The notes under the pieces: generated by a model
Told to the model about the DNA's origin: nothing
The model's input: the letters and a program-made list of their open reading frames with translations, nothing else
The model's database searches: none
Translations under genes and position numbers: made by a program
Assembly: GCA_041602035.1 (NCBI GenBank)
Contig: JBFIHA010000009.1
Span: forward strand, 44,791-108,790
Source of the DNA: JAOTVV01 sp041602035
GTDB lineage: Bacteria; Gemmatimonadota; Gemmatimonadetes; Gemmatimonadales; GWC2-71-9
Direction: 5' to 3'
Length of the DNA: 64,000 nucleotides
In this document: positions 50,476 to 59,217 of the stretch, in pieces
Numbering within the stretch: position 1 is the first letter of the stretch
How the letters are laid out: each line of letters starts with the position of its first letter

Positions 50476-51100
50476 CGTCGCTCTCCCCGGGCTCGGGGAT
50501 GAGGCCGCGCTCACCCCGCTCCAACCGCTCACGCATGTCACCCGGGAGGTCATACTGCACTTGGGCGATGGACAGCTCTTCCAACGAGTAGTGGGCCTCC
50601 GGATTGGCCGCGAGCGCCTGGCGTACCTGTTCGGACCTGGAGAAGCGACCCCGCAACGGGAAGTCCTTTCGCAGGGGATATCCTTCCTTGTACGTCTCCC
50701 ACATCAAGAGACGCCGGAGGTCGGGGTGCTCGCGGAAGGTGATGCCGAACATGTCGTAGACCTCACGCTCGAGCCAATCGGCCGCGCGCCAGAGCGGTAC
50801 CACAGAGTCGACTTCGAGCGGCTCGTCCTTCGACAGTTCCACCTTCACCCGCAACTCGGCCCCGCGCCACAGCGATCGCAGCTGATACACCACCTCGAGA
50901 GGCCGCTCGGCGTCGCGATATTCGACGGCCGTGAGGTCCACCAGATACTCGTAGTGCTCGTCCGGCGTATCCTTGAGCCACTGAAGAACTGTTCGCAGCT
51001 CCGCCGCATCGACGTACACCACCGTCTGCCCACACGACACGAACGCGCGCCCGATTGCCGTTCCGAACGCGCCCCGCAGGGAGTCGACGGAAGGATTCAC
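50468..51100 (-). CDS. nuoC: NADH-quinone oxidoreductase subunit C
   Basis: 210 aa, stand-alone rather than fused to NuoD. The signature is EREVYDMFGITFREHPDLRR, followed by RLLMWETYKEGYPLRKDFP. It helps seat the hydrophilic arm on the membrane arm. It lies 4 bp after nuoB and overlaps nuoD by 8 bp. Confidence 0.96.
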   Translation of the reverse strand: MNPSVDSLRGAFGTAIGRAFVSCGQTVVYVDAAELRTVLQWLKDTPDEHYEYLVDLTAVEYRDAERPLEVVYQLRSLWRGAELRVKVELSKDEPLEVDSVVPLWRAADWLEREVYDMFGITFREHPDLRRLLMWETYKEGYPLRKDFPLRGRFSRSEQVRQALAANPEAHYSLEELSIAQVQYDLPGDMRERLERGERGLIPEPGESDDG

Positions 51101-51104
51101 GACG

Positions 51105-51746
51105 CTACGCGGAACGCGTTTGATGGATGGAGTTGCCGAACGGCTCCGACAACTCGTCGATCAAGCGGGCAGGAATCTGCAGGTCGCCGCGCCGGAAGTC
51201 GCGCTCCCGTCGGAGCGTCGGATCGGCGATGGTCTCACCCCTGACCTTCTTATGCAGCAGGAGAATGCCGTACAGCAGCCCCTCCGGCCGCGGCGGGCAG
51301 CCGGGCACATACACGTCAACGGGCACCACCGTGTCGATCCCCTGAACCATCGCGTAGGTGTCGAAGATCCCCCCGGACGAGGCGCAGGCTCCCATCGAGA
51401 TCACCCACTTGGGCTGCGGCATCTGGTCGTAGATGCGGCGGATCACTGGCGCGAGTTTGAACGGCAACCGGCCGGCACAGAGGAGCACGTCCGCCTGGCG
51501 TGGTGTGTACCCCAACCGCTCCATCCCAAACCGCGAGATATCGAAGCGACTGGCAGCGGTGGCCATGAACTCGATGGCGCAGCACGCCGTGCCGAACGGC
51601 ATTGGCCACATGCTGTTCGACCGCGCCCAGTTCACCAGGAAGTCGAGGCGGGTGGTCACCCAGTTGGGCGACACCTGTCCGACGACCGTGCGGTCGCCCG
51701 CTGACGCCGTGGGCGTGCTGCCGCCCGAGGCAGGAGTCACTTCCAT
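51105..51746 (-). CDS. nuoB: NADH-quinone oxidoreductase subunit B (cluster N2)
   Basis: 213 aa from ATG 51746, overlapping nuoA by 10 bp. The four ligands of the terminal 4Fe-4S cluster N2 are C55 and C56 (FGTACCAIEFM), C121 (MGACASSGG) and C150 (YVPGCPPRPE). The cluster passes electrons to quinone. A low-complexity Ser/Thr/Gly-rich stretch of about 25 residues precedes the conserved domain. Confidence 0.97.
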   Translation of the reverse strand: MEVTPASGGSTPTASAGDRTVVGQVSPNWVTTRLDFLVNWARSNSMWPMPFGTACCAIEFMATAASRFDISRFGMERLGYTPRQADVLLCAGRLPFKLAPVIRRIYDQMPQPKWVISMGACASSGGIFDTYAMVQGIDTVVPVDVYVPGCPPRPEGLLYGILLLHKKVRGETIADPTLRRERDFRRGDLQIPARLIDELSEPFGNSIHQTRSA

Positions 51747-52093
51747 TCGAGTGCCCCACGTTTCCAAGCGTAGACGTAGCCCACGAGCAGAATCACCACG
51801 AAGACTAACATCTCCAGCAGACCGAACAGCCCGAGCTGGCGGAACGATACCCCCCACGGGATCATGAAGACGGTCTCGATGTCGAACACGATGAAGAGCA
51901 TGGCGATGAGATAGAACTTCACGCTGAACCGCTCGCGGGTCCCGCCAAGCGGGGGCATGCCGGACTCGTAGGGAGTCTTCTTGATTGGAGTGGAGCGTTC
52001 GGGGAGGGTGATGTGCGACAGACCGATGATCGCAACGGCCGTGAACACCACCAGGCCCATCAGGATGGCGAGCGGGATGTATTCCTGCAGCAC
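51737..52093 (-). CDS. nuoA: NADH-quinone oxidoreductase subunit A
   Basis: 118 aa, GTG start, three helices. KKTPYESGMPPLGGTRERFS contains the conserved ESG loop near the quinone site. IAMLFIVFDIETVFMIPWGV, with its membrane acidic residues, is the hallmark second helix. It is the first gene of the 14-gene nuo operon, transcribed from the promoter region shared with divergent dcd. Confidence 0.97.
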   Translation of the reverse strand: MLQEYIPLAILMGLVVFTAVAIIGLSHITLPERSTPIKKTPYESGMPPLGGTRERFSVKFYLIAMLFIVFDIETVFMIPWGVSFRQLGLFGLLEMLVFVVILLVGYVYAWKRGALEWK

Positions 52094-52136
52094 TGCAACC
52101 GACTCCAGCGTGAATTTCCGGTGTCGTGGCGGAGGG

Positions 52137-52166
52137 AAGTTACCTAGCGCTCCGAACGGGTGTCAA
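52137..52166 (-). promoter_or_regulatory. Candidate promoter of the nuo operon
   Basis: On the - strand, a perfect TTGACA (52166-52161) is followed 18 bp later by TAACTT (52142-52137), three of six matches to the -10 consensus. The leader to the nuoA GTG would be about 40 nt. It lies in the 176-bp gap between nuoA and the divergent dcd gene; I see no convincing promoter for dcd there. Confidence 0.5.
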
Positions 52167-52269
52167 GCAAGCTAAGCTGGCAAAGCAGCACTGCTTACGT
52201 ATCTTTCGGTGGCTCGCCCCACCCGGCGTGGAGCGGCGTGACAGACCTCGACTCTGGGGAAGGGTGTGC

Positions 52270-52830
52270 ATGGCCATCAAGTCGGATCGGTGGATTCGCG
52301 ACATGGCGCGGACGGCACGCATGATCGAGCCGTTTGGCGAGTCGCAGGTGCGGGAGGGCGTGATCAGCTACGGCGTCTCCTCGTACGGATACGACATGCG
52401 CGTGGCCCGGGAATTTCGCATCTTCACGAACGTGCTGTCGGCGATCGTCGACCCAAAGGCGTTCGATCAGCGCTCCTTTGTGGAGTTCGAGGGCGACGTC
52501 TGCATCATTCCGCCGAATTCGTTCGCGCTGGCGCGATCCGTCGAGTATTTCCGCATTCCCCGCAACGTGCTCACGTTGTGCGTGGGTAAGAGCACCTACG
52601 CGAGGTGCGGGATCATTACGAACGTCACGCCGTTCGAGCCCGAATGGGAGGGCCACGTGACGCTCGAGATTTCGAACACGACGCCCCTACCGGCCAGGAT
52701 CTACGCCGACGAGGGCATTGCGCAGGTGCTGTTCTTCGAGGCCGATGCAGACGACGTCTGCGAGGTGTCGTACGCCGATCGGCGCGGCAAGTATCAGGCG
52801 CAGCGTGGCGTCACGCTGCCACGGATCTAG
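52270..52830 (+). CDS. dcd: dCTP deaminase
   Basis: 186 aa from ATG 52270, which has a strong Shine-Dalgarno (GGGGAAGGG) 5 nt upstream; the upstream in-frame stretch is intergenic. It deaminates dCTP to dUTP on the route to thymidylate. Trimeric dUTPase-like fold: VISYGVSSYGYDMRVAREF at the start, GKSTYARCGIITNVTPFEPE with the catalytic Arg/Glu region, and GHVTLEISNTTPLPARIYA. It is the first of four + strand genes here and is followed after 12 bp by a hypothetical gene. Confidence 0.96.
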   Translation: MAIKSDRWIRDMARTARMIEPFGESQVREGVISYGVSSYGYDMRVAREFRIFTNVLSAIVDPKAFDQRSFVEFEGDVCIIPPNSFALARSVEYFRIPRNVLTLCVGKSTYARCGIITNVTPFEPEWEGHVTLEISNTTPLPARIYADEGIAQVLFFEADADDVCEVSYADRRGKYQAQRGVTLPRI

Positions 52831-52842
52831 CAGGGCGCCCCG

Positions 52843-53778
52843 ATGCCGCTCGTTCGGTGTCCGATCCACAAGATCCCGTACAACGACGAGAATCCCCGGG
52901 GGTGTCCCGCCTGTGCCCGTGAAAAAGCAGGTGCCGACCAGTCGGACGTCATGCGGGAGTTGGCCCGAGTATCCCGATCGGTCCGTGGGGACGAGCAGGG
53001 TCAGCCCGAGACCATCAAAACTCCCCCGGCGCTGACATGGACCGTCACACCACAGGCCACCGAGGCGGTAGATACCGGGAGCGCCCTGACCCGCGTACTC
53101 GACCGTCTGCGCGAGCGGCGAGCCCTCGGAATCGCCGTGGCTGCGCTCGCCATTCTCCTCGTCGTGGCGATCATCACCAGTGGGCCGCGGTTTGTGCCGG
53201 CCGTCGATCCTCCGCCCTACCAGGGCGATGTCCGTCCCTTCCCCATTCGGCCCGGTCAATCGATCACCGCCGTGTTTGCTGTGCTCGGCACGCAGGTACC
53301 GCACAGCGTCCCGGGAGCACCACGGCTGGCGCGTTACTCGTATGGAACCGATCTCTACGTGGACGCCATCAACGACCGGGTGTACGCCATCACCATCGGT
53401 GTCCCCAACCGCTCGTGGCAGGGGTTGACCGTTGGCTCCCCCGAGCGCACCGTCCACGGCGCCTTGACGTTGCTCGGCGTCGTGAACGAAGGCCAAGCCC
53501 AATCCGTCCCACCCCCGTTGGAGGTGTCGGGCTATCGCGTGTACCAGTCGCTCGACCGGCGCCCACGTCGGACACTCCGCGTCCAGGTTCGTCCTCCCAA
53601 CGGCTGTTTCGACGTGGAGGCGGAGTTGCGACCGCTGGCCGTTGGCCTGCTCCTCAAGGGCGGCGAGCGGTACGCCGTGCTTGGCAAGGGGGATGTCCAG
53701 CCAGATTGGGTCGCCACCCAGATCCGGGCGATCGATCGGGGGGCGTCCGGCCCGTTTGGGACAGCGACGTGCCCTTGA
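52843..53778 (+). CDS. Hypothetical zinc-ribbon membrane protein
   Basis: 311 aa, not recognised. The N-terminus has a zinc-ribbon-like set of ligands (C6, H9, C22 and C25, in RCPIHK and GCPACAREK), then a charged linker, a basic segment (RLRERR), one membrane helix (about 94-112) and a C-terminal part of about 200 residues outside the membrane. That part appears internally duplicated: RPGQSITAVFAVLG (about 140-153) and TVGSPERTVHGALTLLG (about 195-211) share a G-x-S/P-x4-V-x3-L-G pattern like the helix-entry motif of SmpA/BamE-type domains. It lies 12 bp after dcd and 35 bp before the Yip1-like gene. Confidence 0.7.
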   Translation: MPLVRCPIHKIPYNDENPRGCPACAREKAGADQSDVMRELARVSRSVRGDEQGQPETIKTPPALTWTVTPQATEAVDTGSALTRVLDRLRERRALGIAVAALAILLVVAIITSGPRFVPAVDPPPYQGDVRPFPIRPGQSITAVFAVLGTQVPHSVPGAPRLARYSYGTDLYVDAINDRVYAITIGVPNRSWQGLTVGSPERTVHGALTLLGVVNEGQAQSVPPPLEVSGYRVYQSLDRRPRRTLRVQVRPPNGCFDVEAELRPLAVGLLLKGGERYAVLGKGDVQPDWVATQIRAIDRGASGPFGTATCP

Positions 53779-53813
53779 CAACCCCAACCACGAACTCGTG
53801 ACTGGTGAGACTC

Positions 53814-54539
53814 ATGGAAGACCGCTCGACGGCAACGCCTGAGACTCGGCACCCCTGGTGGCTCGCTCTCCGTGTCATTGATGAGCCGGTGGAGGTGTTC
53901 AGACAGCTCGCCATGCGCCCAAGGGCGCTCGTTCCACTGCTCCTCATCGTCGTGACCTTCGTCCTGGTCGGGTTCGGCACGCCGGAGTCGATCCTGCGTG
54001 AACGCGCCGAAGAGCAGGTTCGCCTCCTCGAGGAACGGGCGCCTGACCGCCTCACCGAGGATCGCCGCATCGAGATCCTGGAAGGGGCCGGCAGCGTCAC
54101 CAATCGCGCGATCCTCACCGCCGGTGGCACCGTTGTCAGTCTCTTCTCGCTGGCCCTCGTGGCTACGGTGCTGTTGTTGGTGTTCAACGCCTACGGCAGC
54201 ACACCGCTCAAGTTCAAAGACGAGTTTGCGATCGCGGCGCATGCCTTCGTGCCTCAACTGCTTGGCCTTGTGCTCATCTTCGTGCTGCAGCGCTTTGCCG
54301 GCTTCACCGATCTCCAACTCTCTCTCGGCTTTCTGTTCGAGGAGGGCTTCCTGCACCACCTGGGCGTGCAGTTCACTCCGTTCGGCGCGTGGAACGCCTT
54401 CCTGCTGGCGCTCGGCAATCAGATTCGCGTCGGGGCCAAGAGCCTTGGCGGCCCCCTGTTGATCGTGGGTGCGCTGTGGCTCCTCGCCAACATCGCGCTC
54501 GCCGCCTTCTCAGCGGCGGTCGGCGGGCTCGCCGGGTAG
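53814..54539 (+). CDS. Yip1-like integral membrane protein
   Basis: 241 aa from ATG 53814, preceded by GGTGAG; an in-frame GTG at 53805 is an alternative. The architecture fits bacterial Yip1-domain proteins (PF04893-like): a short soluble N-terminus with VIDEPVEVFRQLAMRPRALVPLL, then about five helices separated by a loop with AEEQVRLLEERAPDRLTEDR. Function is unknown; such proteins are common in deeply branching phyla and often sit near membrane or metabolic genes. It is co-oriented with the zinc-ribbon gene and the next lipoprotein gene. Confidence 0.7.
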   Translation: MEDRSTATPETRHPWWLALRVIDEPVEVFRQLAMRPRALVPLLLIVVTFVLVGFGTPESILRERAEEQVRLLEERAPDRLTEDRRIEILEGAGSVTNRAILTAGGTVVSLFSLALVATVLLLVFNAYGSTPLKFKDEFAIAAHAFVPQLLGLVLIFVLQRFAGFTDLQLSLGFLFEEGFLHHLGVQFTPFGAWNAFLLALGNQIRVGAKSLGGPLLIVGALWLLANIALAAFSAAVGGLAG

Positions 54540-54568
54540 GACAGCACCTGTTCACCGGGACCGTCGTT

Positions 54569-55477
54569 GTGACTCAGTCGCTGGGAGCCCTACTGGTGAT
54601 GGGCGCGCTGCTGGCCTGTACCGACCGCCGCCAGCAGGAACCGCCGACCGACGAGCCCATCACCGTGGCGGATGTCGGCCTCAAGACACCCGAGTCCGTA
54701 CTCCACGACCCGGTGGCCGACCGCTACCTCGTCACGAACGTTAATGGCGGACCGTCGGCAAAGGACGGAAACGGATTCATTTCGCGGCTGCTGCCTGACG
54801 GAAGTGTCGAAGCGCTACGCTGGATCGACGGTGCCTCGGCGGAGGTGACGCTGCATGCTCCCAAAGGCATGGCCACCCGCGGTGACACGCTGTTCGTAGC
54901 CGACATCGACGCCGTCCGCCTGTTCGATCGTGTGACCGGCACTGCCGTCGGGAGTTGGCACGTGCCCGGCGCCACGTTTCTCAACGACGTGGTCGTCGCC
55001 CCCGATGGCACGGTCTACGTCACCGATACCGGCCTTCGGGCCGGGGCCACAGGATTGGAACCGAGCGGCACGGACGCCGTCCATCGATTCGACGCGTCGG
55101 GCATGCCAGAGACGTTGGTCAGCGGAACGGCGTTAGGGGGACCGAACGGGATCGTCATCGACAAGGAGCGCATTGTCGTGGTGACCTACCGCACGGGCCG
55201 AGTGATCCTCATCGATGCGGCGTCCGGACAGATCAGCGGATTGCCAGCGCCCGAACGCGGTCAACTAGACGGCGTCGCTGTCGATGCCGACGGCAGCTAT
55301 CTCATCGCGAGCTGGGAAGGGCGCGCCGTGTACCGCATGCAGGGCGGTGGGCTGTACGTCACGGCAGTGACCGACGTGGAGACCCCGGCTGACTTCGGCA
55401 TCGACCGGCAGCGCAAGCGACTGCTCATCCCGCTGTTCGCCGCCGATCAAGTCCTCCTCCTGCCGCTCTCGCCCTAA
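54569..55477 (+). CDS. SMP-30/NHL-like beta-propeller lipoprotein
   Basis: 302 aa from GTG 54569. The signal peptide ends in an ideal lipobox, LLAC, with the lipid Cys near residue 17. The mature part has propeller repeats in the style of SMP-30/gluconolactonase: TPESVLHDPVADRYLVTNVN, FLNDVVVAPDGTVYVTDTG, GPNGIVIDKERIVVVTY and QLDGVAVDADGSYLIASWEG. The Asn/Asp-containing turns resemble the metal site of SMP-30 enzymes, so hydrolase activity on a lactone or ester is possible but unproven. Confidence 0.8.
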   Translation: MTQSLGALLVMGALLACTDRRQQEPPTDEPITVADVGLKTPESVLHDPVADRYLVTNVNGGPSAKDGNGFISRLLPDGSVEALRWIDGASAEVTLHAPKGMATRGDTLFVADIDAVRLFDRVTGTAVGSWHVPGATFLNDVVVAPDGTVYVTDTGLRAGATGLEPSGTDAVHRFDASGMPETLVSGTALGGPNGIVIDKERIVVVTYRTGRVILIDAASGQISGLPAPERGQLDGVAVDADGSYLIASWEGRAVYRMQGGGLYVTAVTDVETPADFGIDRQRKRLLIPLFAADQVLLLPLSP

Positions 55478-55480
55478 TGG

Positions 55481-55497
55481 GCCGCCTACGAGGCGGC
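55481..55497. terminator. Hairpin between convergent genes
   Basis: GCCGCC (55481-55486) pairs with GGCGGC (55492-55497) around TACGA, in the 27-bp gap between a + strand lipoprotein gene and the stop of the - strand amidohydrolase gene. Compact and GC-rich but without a T run; probably a shared terminator. Confidence 0.45.
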
Positions 55498-55504
55498 GCG
55501 TCGG

Positions 55505-57115
55505 TCAGGGTGCCGCGAGGGCCTTGGCCTCTCGAACGATTCGACGAACATCCGCCAACAGCTGGGCGGCGTCGTACACGATTCCGTCTTTGATCGTGTA
55601 GCGGACACCCCCGATTCGTATCACGTCCCCCGACTGGTCATCGAGGCGTATGGTACCCGTGCCGTAGAGCACCTTGAGGTTCTCGAGCGGGTTCTCTTCG
55701 AGCACCACCAGATCCGCCAGGAGGCCCGGCTTGACGATGCCGAACGCGATGGGCTGGCCCTTAGGGGCGTGGAGTTGCTCCGCCCCGCACAAGGTGGCGG
55801 CGCGCACCACTTCCAGCGGATGGAACCCGGCTTCCTGAAGCAACTCCAGTTCTCGAATGAATGCGAAGCCGTAGAGCTTGTAGATGAATCCGGCATCCGA
55901 GCCCGTGCACACGTTCCCGCCGCCGTTCTTGTAGGCCGCGAGGAACGCCATCCATTTCTGGTAGTTGCGCTTCCAGGCGATTTCGTCGGCGGTCGTCCAG
56001 TCGAACCAGTACGAGCCGTGGCTCTCCCGTGACGGCTGGTAGAACTGCCACAGCGACGGCAGCGTGTACTCGGCGTGCCATTCGGCTTCCCGGGCCCGCA
56101 TGACGTCTCGGTTGGCCTCGTAAATCGTCAGCGTGGGGTTGAGTTGGAAGCCAAGGTCGCGAAGCTCCTCGAGCACCGCGTTCCACCGGTCGCTCCCCGG
56201 AGCCGCCGCTTGGGCCCACAGCCTGCCCGCCTGACCGAACCGGTGGTACTCATCGTTGTAGTTGTACCCGGCGGGAAAGTCCTGCACGGTGCGGTCCGCA
56301 AACAGCGCCTCCGGCAAGCCGTACCAGTGTTCCAGCGAGCCAAGCCCGAGCCGCGCGGCATCCAGCGCATCCATTCGAGCCACGCCCATCTGGCTCAGGT
56401 GCGCTTGCGTCCCGAGCTGGTGCCGACGGGCCTCGTCGATCAGGGCGGTCATGATCGCCGGGTCGTACGCATCGAGCTTGAGTCCGTCGATACCCTTCCC
56501 GGCCGCCCACCGGACCCACTCCCGCGCCCGCTCGGGCGTGGTGATGGGCCCACGTTCCCAGCCGGCTCCGGGCCGCGCGTACACGAATATTCGCGGTGCA
56601 ACGATCGCATTCCGTGCGCTGCGCTGACGTTCGCCCACGGTCCAATCGATCCCGTTGCCGGACCCCGGGTCGCGAACGGTCGTGACGCCGTGCGCCATCC
56701 ACAACTTGTACACGTACTCGGCAGGTGTGCCTTGCGACGCGCCCCCGATGTGCGCGTGCACGTCGACAAACCCAGGGAGCACATACATGCCACTGAAGTC
56801 CATTTCCCGGGTGGCGTCACCCGGTCGGCGGCGCTCCTCAATGGGAACACCGGGCGCACCAACATTTCGAACCTCGGTGATTCGGTCGCGCTCGATCACA
56901 ATGTCCATGGGTCCACGCGGGGGGGCACCCGTGCCGTCGATCAGGGTCACGCCACGGAGGATCAGCCGCTCGTACGGACCCTCGCCCTCGTCGGCCCGCC
57001 GGTCCGGCGCAGGGTCCACGCTTCTTTGTCGCTGCTCCTGCGCCCCTGCCACCCCCGTTGCGACCAGGGTGAGCGCAACGAGCAGACTCGCCGCAAGTCG
57101 ATCCAAATGGGTCAT
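55505..57115 (-). CDS. Exported amidohydrolase (metal-dependent hydrolase)
   Basis: 536 aa from ATG 57115, directly behind GGGAGAGG. A signal peptide (about 1-25) ends in AGAQEQ. Amidohydrolase-superfamily motifs: metal-binding HxH in GFVDVHAHIGG, a Lys in IDGLKLDAYD, His in TQAHLSQMG and SLEHWYG, and Asp in CTGSDAGF. The C-terminal beta domain includes KPGLLADLVVLEENPLENL, typical of imidazolonepropionase- or prolidase-like members. Export suggests it hydrolyses an extracellular peptide or amide; the substrate is unknown. It is transcribed divergently from the GNAT-enolase-M20 cassette, with a 148-bp gap between them. Confidence 0.88.
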   Translation of the reverse strand: MTHLDRLAASLLVALTLVATGVAGAQEQRQRSVDPAPDRRADEGEGPYERLILRGVTLIDGTGAPPRGPMDIVIERDRITEVRNVGAPGVPIEERRRPGDATREMDFSGMYVLPGFVDVHAHIGGASQGTPAEYVYKLWMAHGVTTVRDPGSGNGIDWTVGERQRSARNAIVAPRIFVYARPGAGWERGPITTPERAREWVRWAAGKGIDGLKLDAYDPAIMTALIDEARRHQLGTQAHLSQMGVARMDALDAARLGLGSLEHWYGLPEALFADRTVQDFPAGYNYNDEYHRFGQAGRLWAQAAAPGSDRWNAVLEELRDLGFQLNPTLTIYEANRDVMRAREAEWHAEYTLPSLWQFYQPSRESHGSYWFDWTTADEIAWKRNYQKWMAFLAAYKNGGGNVCTGSDAGFIYKLYGFAFIRELELLQEAGFHPLEVVRAATLCGAEQLHAPKGQPIAFGIVKPGLLADLVVLEENPLENLKVLYGTGTIRLDDQSGDVIRIGGVRYTIKDGIVYDAAQLLADVRRIVREAKALAAP

Positions 57116-57263
57116 CACCTCTCCCGAGAGAACCCTAGCGTACGATAACGCCTCGCCCATCCGGCGGGGCACGCATGGCGCATGCCCGCCGCTCCTCCGT
57201 GATACCGCCGCCTGGCCGGTCGTAGTAGTATCGATGGAGTTCGGCTGCCGAGGGTGTCCAGGA

Positions 57264-58109
57264 ATGGAATCGTCCGGTAGGGATCATCGCAAGAGCATGC
57301 CGGAATCCACACCCCCCGTGGTGGTGCGGGACCTCTCGACGCACGACGACTACGTGCAGTGCGTTGCCGTCCAGCGGGCGACGTGGGGGAACGACTTCCG
57401 AGAACTCGTGCCCCCGGCCATGCTGATGATCGCTCAGAAGCTCGGTGGGGTCGCCATCGGGGCATTCGCCCGCGATGAGTCGCTCACCGGATTCGTGTTC
57501 GGGATGACCGGCATCCGACAGGGGGAGCTGATCCATTGGTCGCACATGCTGGCGGTGCGCAATGACCGGCGGGACCGCGGGATCGGACGAATGCTGAAGC
57601 TGTCACAGCGGGATCGCATGCAGGCCCTCGGCGTTCGGCGGATGCAGTGGTCGTTCGACCCGCTCGTGGCTCGGAATGCGCATCTCAACGTGGCGGTGCT
57701 GGGCGTGCGGGTGTCGGAGTACGTGGAAGATATGTACGGGGAAAACCCGATGAGCCGCACCGACAGCATCATTGGCAGCGATCGCCTCGTGGTGGAGTGG
57801 CTCGTCGCTGAGGCTCCGACCCGCTCTGCACCACTCCCGGTACCCCTAGACACCCCGCTCCTCGAACTCGCCACGGGGTCGGTACCCCCCACCAGCCCTC
57901 CAGACGATCCGGCGGTGCGCATCGGTATTCCGCCGGACATCCAAGACCTGAAGGCGCGGAGACCCGAGGAGGCCAGAGAATGGCGCATGGCGACCCGTGC
58001 GTGGTTCACCCATTACCTCGCGCGCGGATACGTCGTGCGCGGGTTCGCATCGGCGCCCGCACCGCTTGGGGGCACCTATGTTCTCGAGCGCGATGATCGC
58101 GATCGCTGA
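57264..58109 (+). CDS. GNAT-family N-acyltransferase (COG3375-like)
   Basis: 281 aa from ATG 57264 (ATG 57297 also possible). The GNAT core lies at about 20-185: VVVRDLSTHDDYVQCVAVQR, GFVFGMTGIRQGELIHWSHM, and the acyl-CoA loop RNDRRDRGIGRMLKLSQRDR, equivalent to Q/R-x-x-G-x-G/A. FDPLVARNAHLNVAVLGV is characteristic of the predicted acetyltransferase COG3375 that is often found with enolase-superfamily racemases. In Geobacillus kaustophilus a GNAT enzyme in the same context succinylates D-amino acids. Its 32-bp overlap with the racemase/OSBS gene strongly supports a joint function. Confidence 0.85.
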   Translation: MESSGRDHRKSMPESTPPVVVRDLSTHDDYVQCVAVQRATWGNDFRELVPPAMLMIAQKLGGVAIGAFARDESLTGFVFGMTGIRQGELIHWSHMLAVRNDRRDRGIGRMLKLSQRDRMQALGVRRMQWSFDPLVARNAHLNVAVLGVRVSEYVEDMYGENPMSRTDSIIGSDRLVVEWLVAEAPTRSAPLPVPLDTPLLELATGSVPPTSPPDDPAVRIGIPPDIQDLKARRPEEAREWRMATRAWFTHYLARGYVVRGFASAPAPLGGTYVLERDDRDR

Positions 58110-59214
58110 GCTTTCGCTGCGCGAGATCGCCCTCCAGCTCCGGGAGCCGTTTCACATCTCGAGCGGGTTCACGGATGTGCGGCGCGTGGTGCTGGTGCGC
58201 CTCGGGGACGAGGACGGCGCGGAGGGGTGGGGCGAGTGCGTAGCCGGCGAAGCACCGCACTATGCGTCCGAGACGGTCGATACCGCGTGGCTTGCCATTC
58301 GTGACTGGATCGCACCGCGAGTCGTGCACCATCCGGTGCCGGGTCCGGAGGAGCTCCATGTGCGCCTCGACACCGCGATCCGCGGACATCGCATGGCGCG
58401 CGCGGCTGTCGAGATGGCCATGTGGGACCTCGTGGCGCGGCGGCAGGGCGTGGCCTTGTCGGCCCTGCTGGGAGGTGTGCGCGATCGCGTGGCCACCGGG
58501 ATATCACTTGGCCTCCAGCCAGATGTCGACACGCTCGTGCGCCAAGCGGTCACGGCCCGCGACGCCGGCTATCGACGGATCAAGCTCAAGATCGCGCCGG
58601 GCCGTGACCTTCCATTCGTGTCGGCCGTTCGAGAGGCTGTCGGTGCATCCGTTCCGCTCAGCGTCGACGCCAATGCCGCCTATACGCCGGCGGACACCGA
58701 GCAGCTGAAGGCCTTGGACGATCTCCGCGTGACGATGCTGGAACAGCCCTTCGACGGTGACGACCTGGTGCGGCATGCGGCGCTGCAACGCGCGCTACGG
58801 ACACCGATCTGTCTCGACGAGTCGATCACATCAATGGCACGGCTTGAGGACATGGTCACGCTGGGCGCGGGCCGCATCGTCAATCTGAAGCCGGGACGGG
58901 TCGGCGGATTCACAGAGTCGCGGAGGATTCACGATCATGCGCGCCGACATGGGATCCCTGTCTGGTGCGGGGGGATGCTGGAAACCGGTGTGGGCAGAGC
59001 ACACAACGTCGCCCTTGCCTCCCTGCCTCAGTTCGAGTTGCCGGGGGACCTGAGCCCGAGCGAGCGATACTGGGTCCGGGACATCGTCACGCCCCCTTGG
59101 ACGATGACTCACGGTACCCTCGGCGTGCCGACCGACCGGAGTGGCATCGGCGTCGACGTCGATCTCGACTACGTCGATGATTTGACCACGCGCGCGGACA
59201 CGATCGGAGACTGA
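58078..59214 (+). CDS. N-succinylamino acid racemase / o-succinylbenzoate synthase (enolase superfamily)
   Basis: 378 aa from ATG 58078, preceded by GGGGGC; an ATG at 58093 is possible. All catalytic residues of the MLE subgroup are present: K169-x-K171 (RIKLKI), D197 (SVDANAAY), E222 (LEQP), D247 (LDES) and K271 (NLKPGRVGG). WCGGMLETGVGRAHNVALAS is typical of the OSBS/NSAR family. The family catalyses either OSBS (menaquinone pathway) or racemisation of N-succinyl amino acids. No other men gene is nearby, whereas a GNAT acyltransferase and an M20 hydrolase flank it, which favours the racemase role. I leave the symbol blank because menC would presume the other function. Confidence 0.85.
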   Translation: MFSSAMIAIAELSLREIALQLREPFHISSGFTDVRRVVLVRLGDEDGAEGWGECVAGEAPHYASETVDTAWLAIRDWIAPRVVHHPVPGPEELHVRLDTAIRGHRMARAAVEMAMWDLVARRQGVALSALLGGVRDRVATGISLGLQPDVDTLVRQAVTARDAGYRRIKLKIAPGRDLPFVSAVREAVGASVPLSVDANAAYTPADTEQLKALDDLRVTMLEQPFDGDDLVRHAALQRALRTPICLDESITSMARLEDMVTLGAGRIVNLKPGRVGGFTESRRIHDHARRHGIPVWCGGMLETGVGRAHNVALASLPQFELPGDLSPSERYWVRDIVTPPWTMTHGTLGVPTDRSGIGVDVDLDYVDDLTTRADTIGD

Positions 59215-59217
59215 CGC

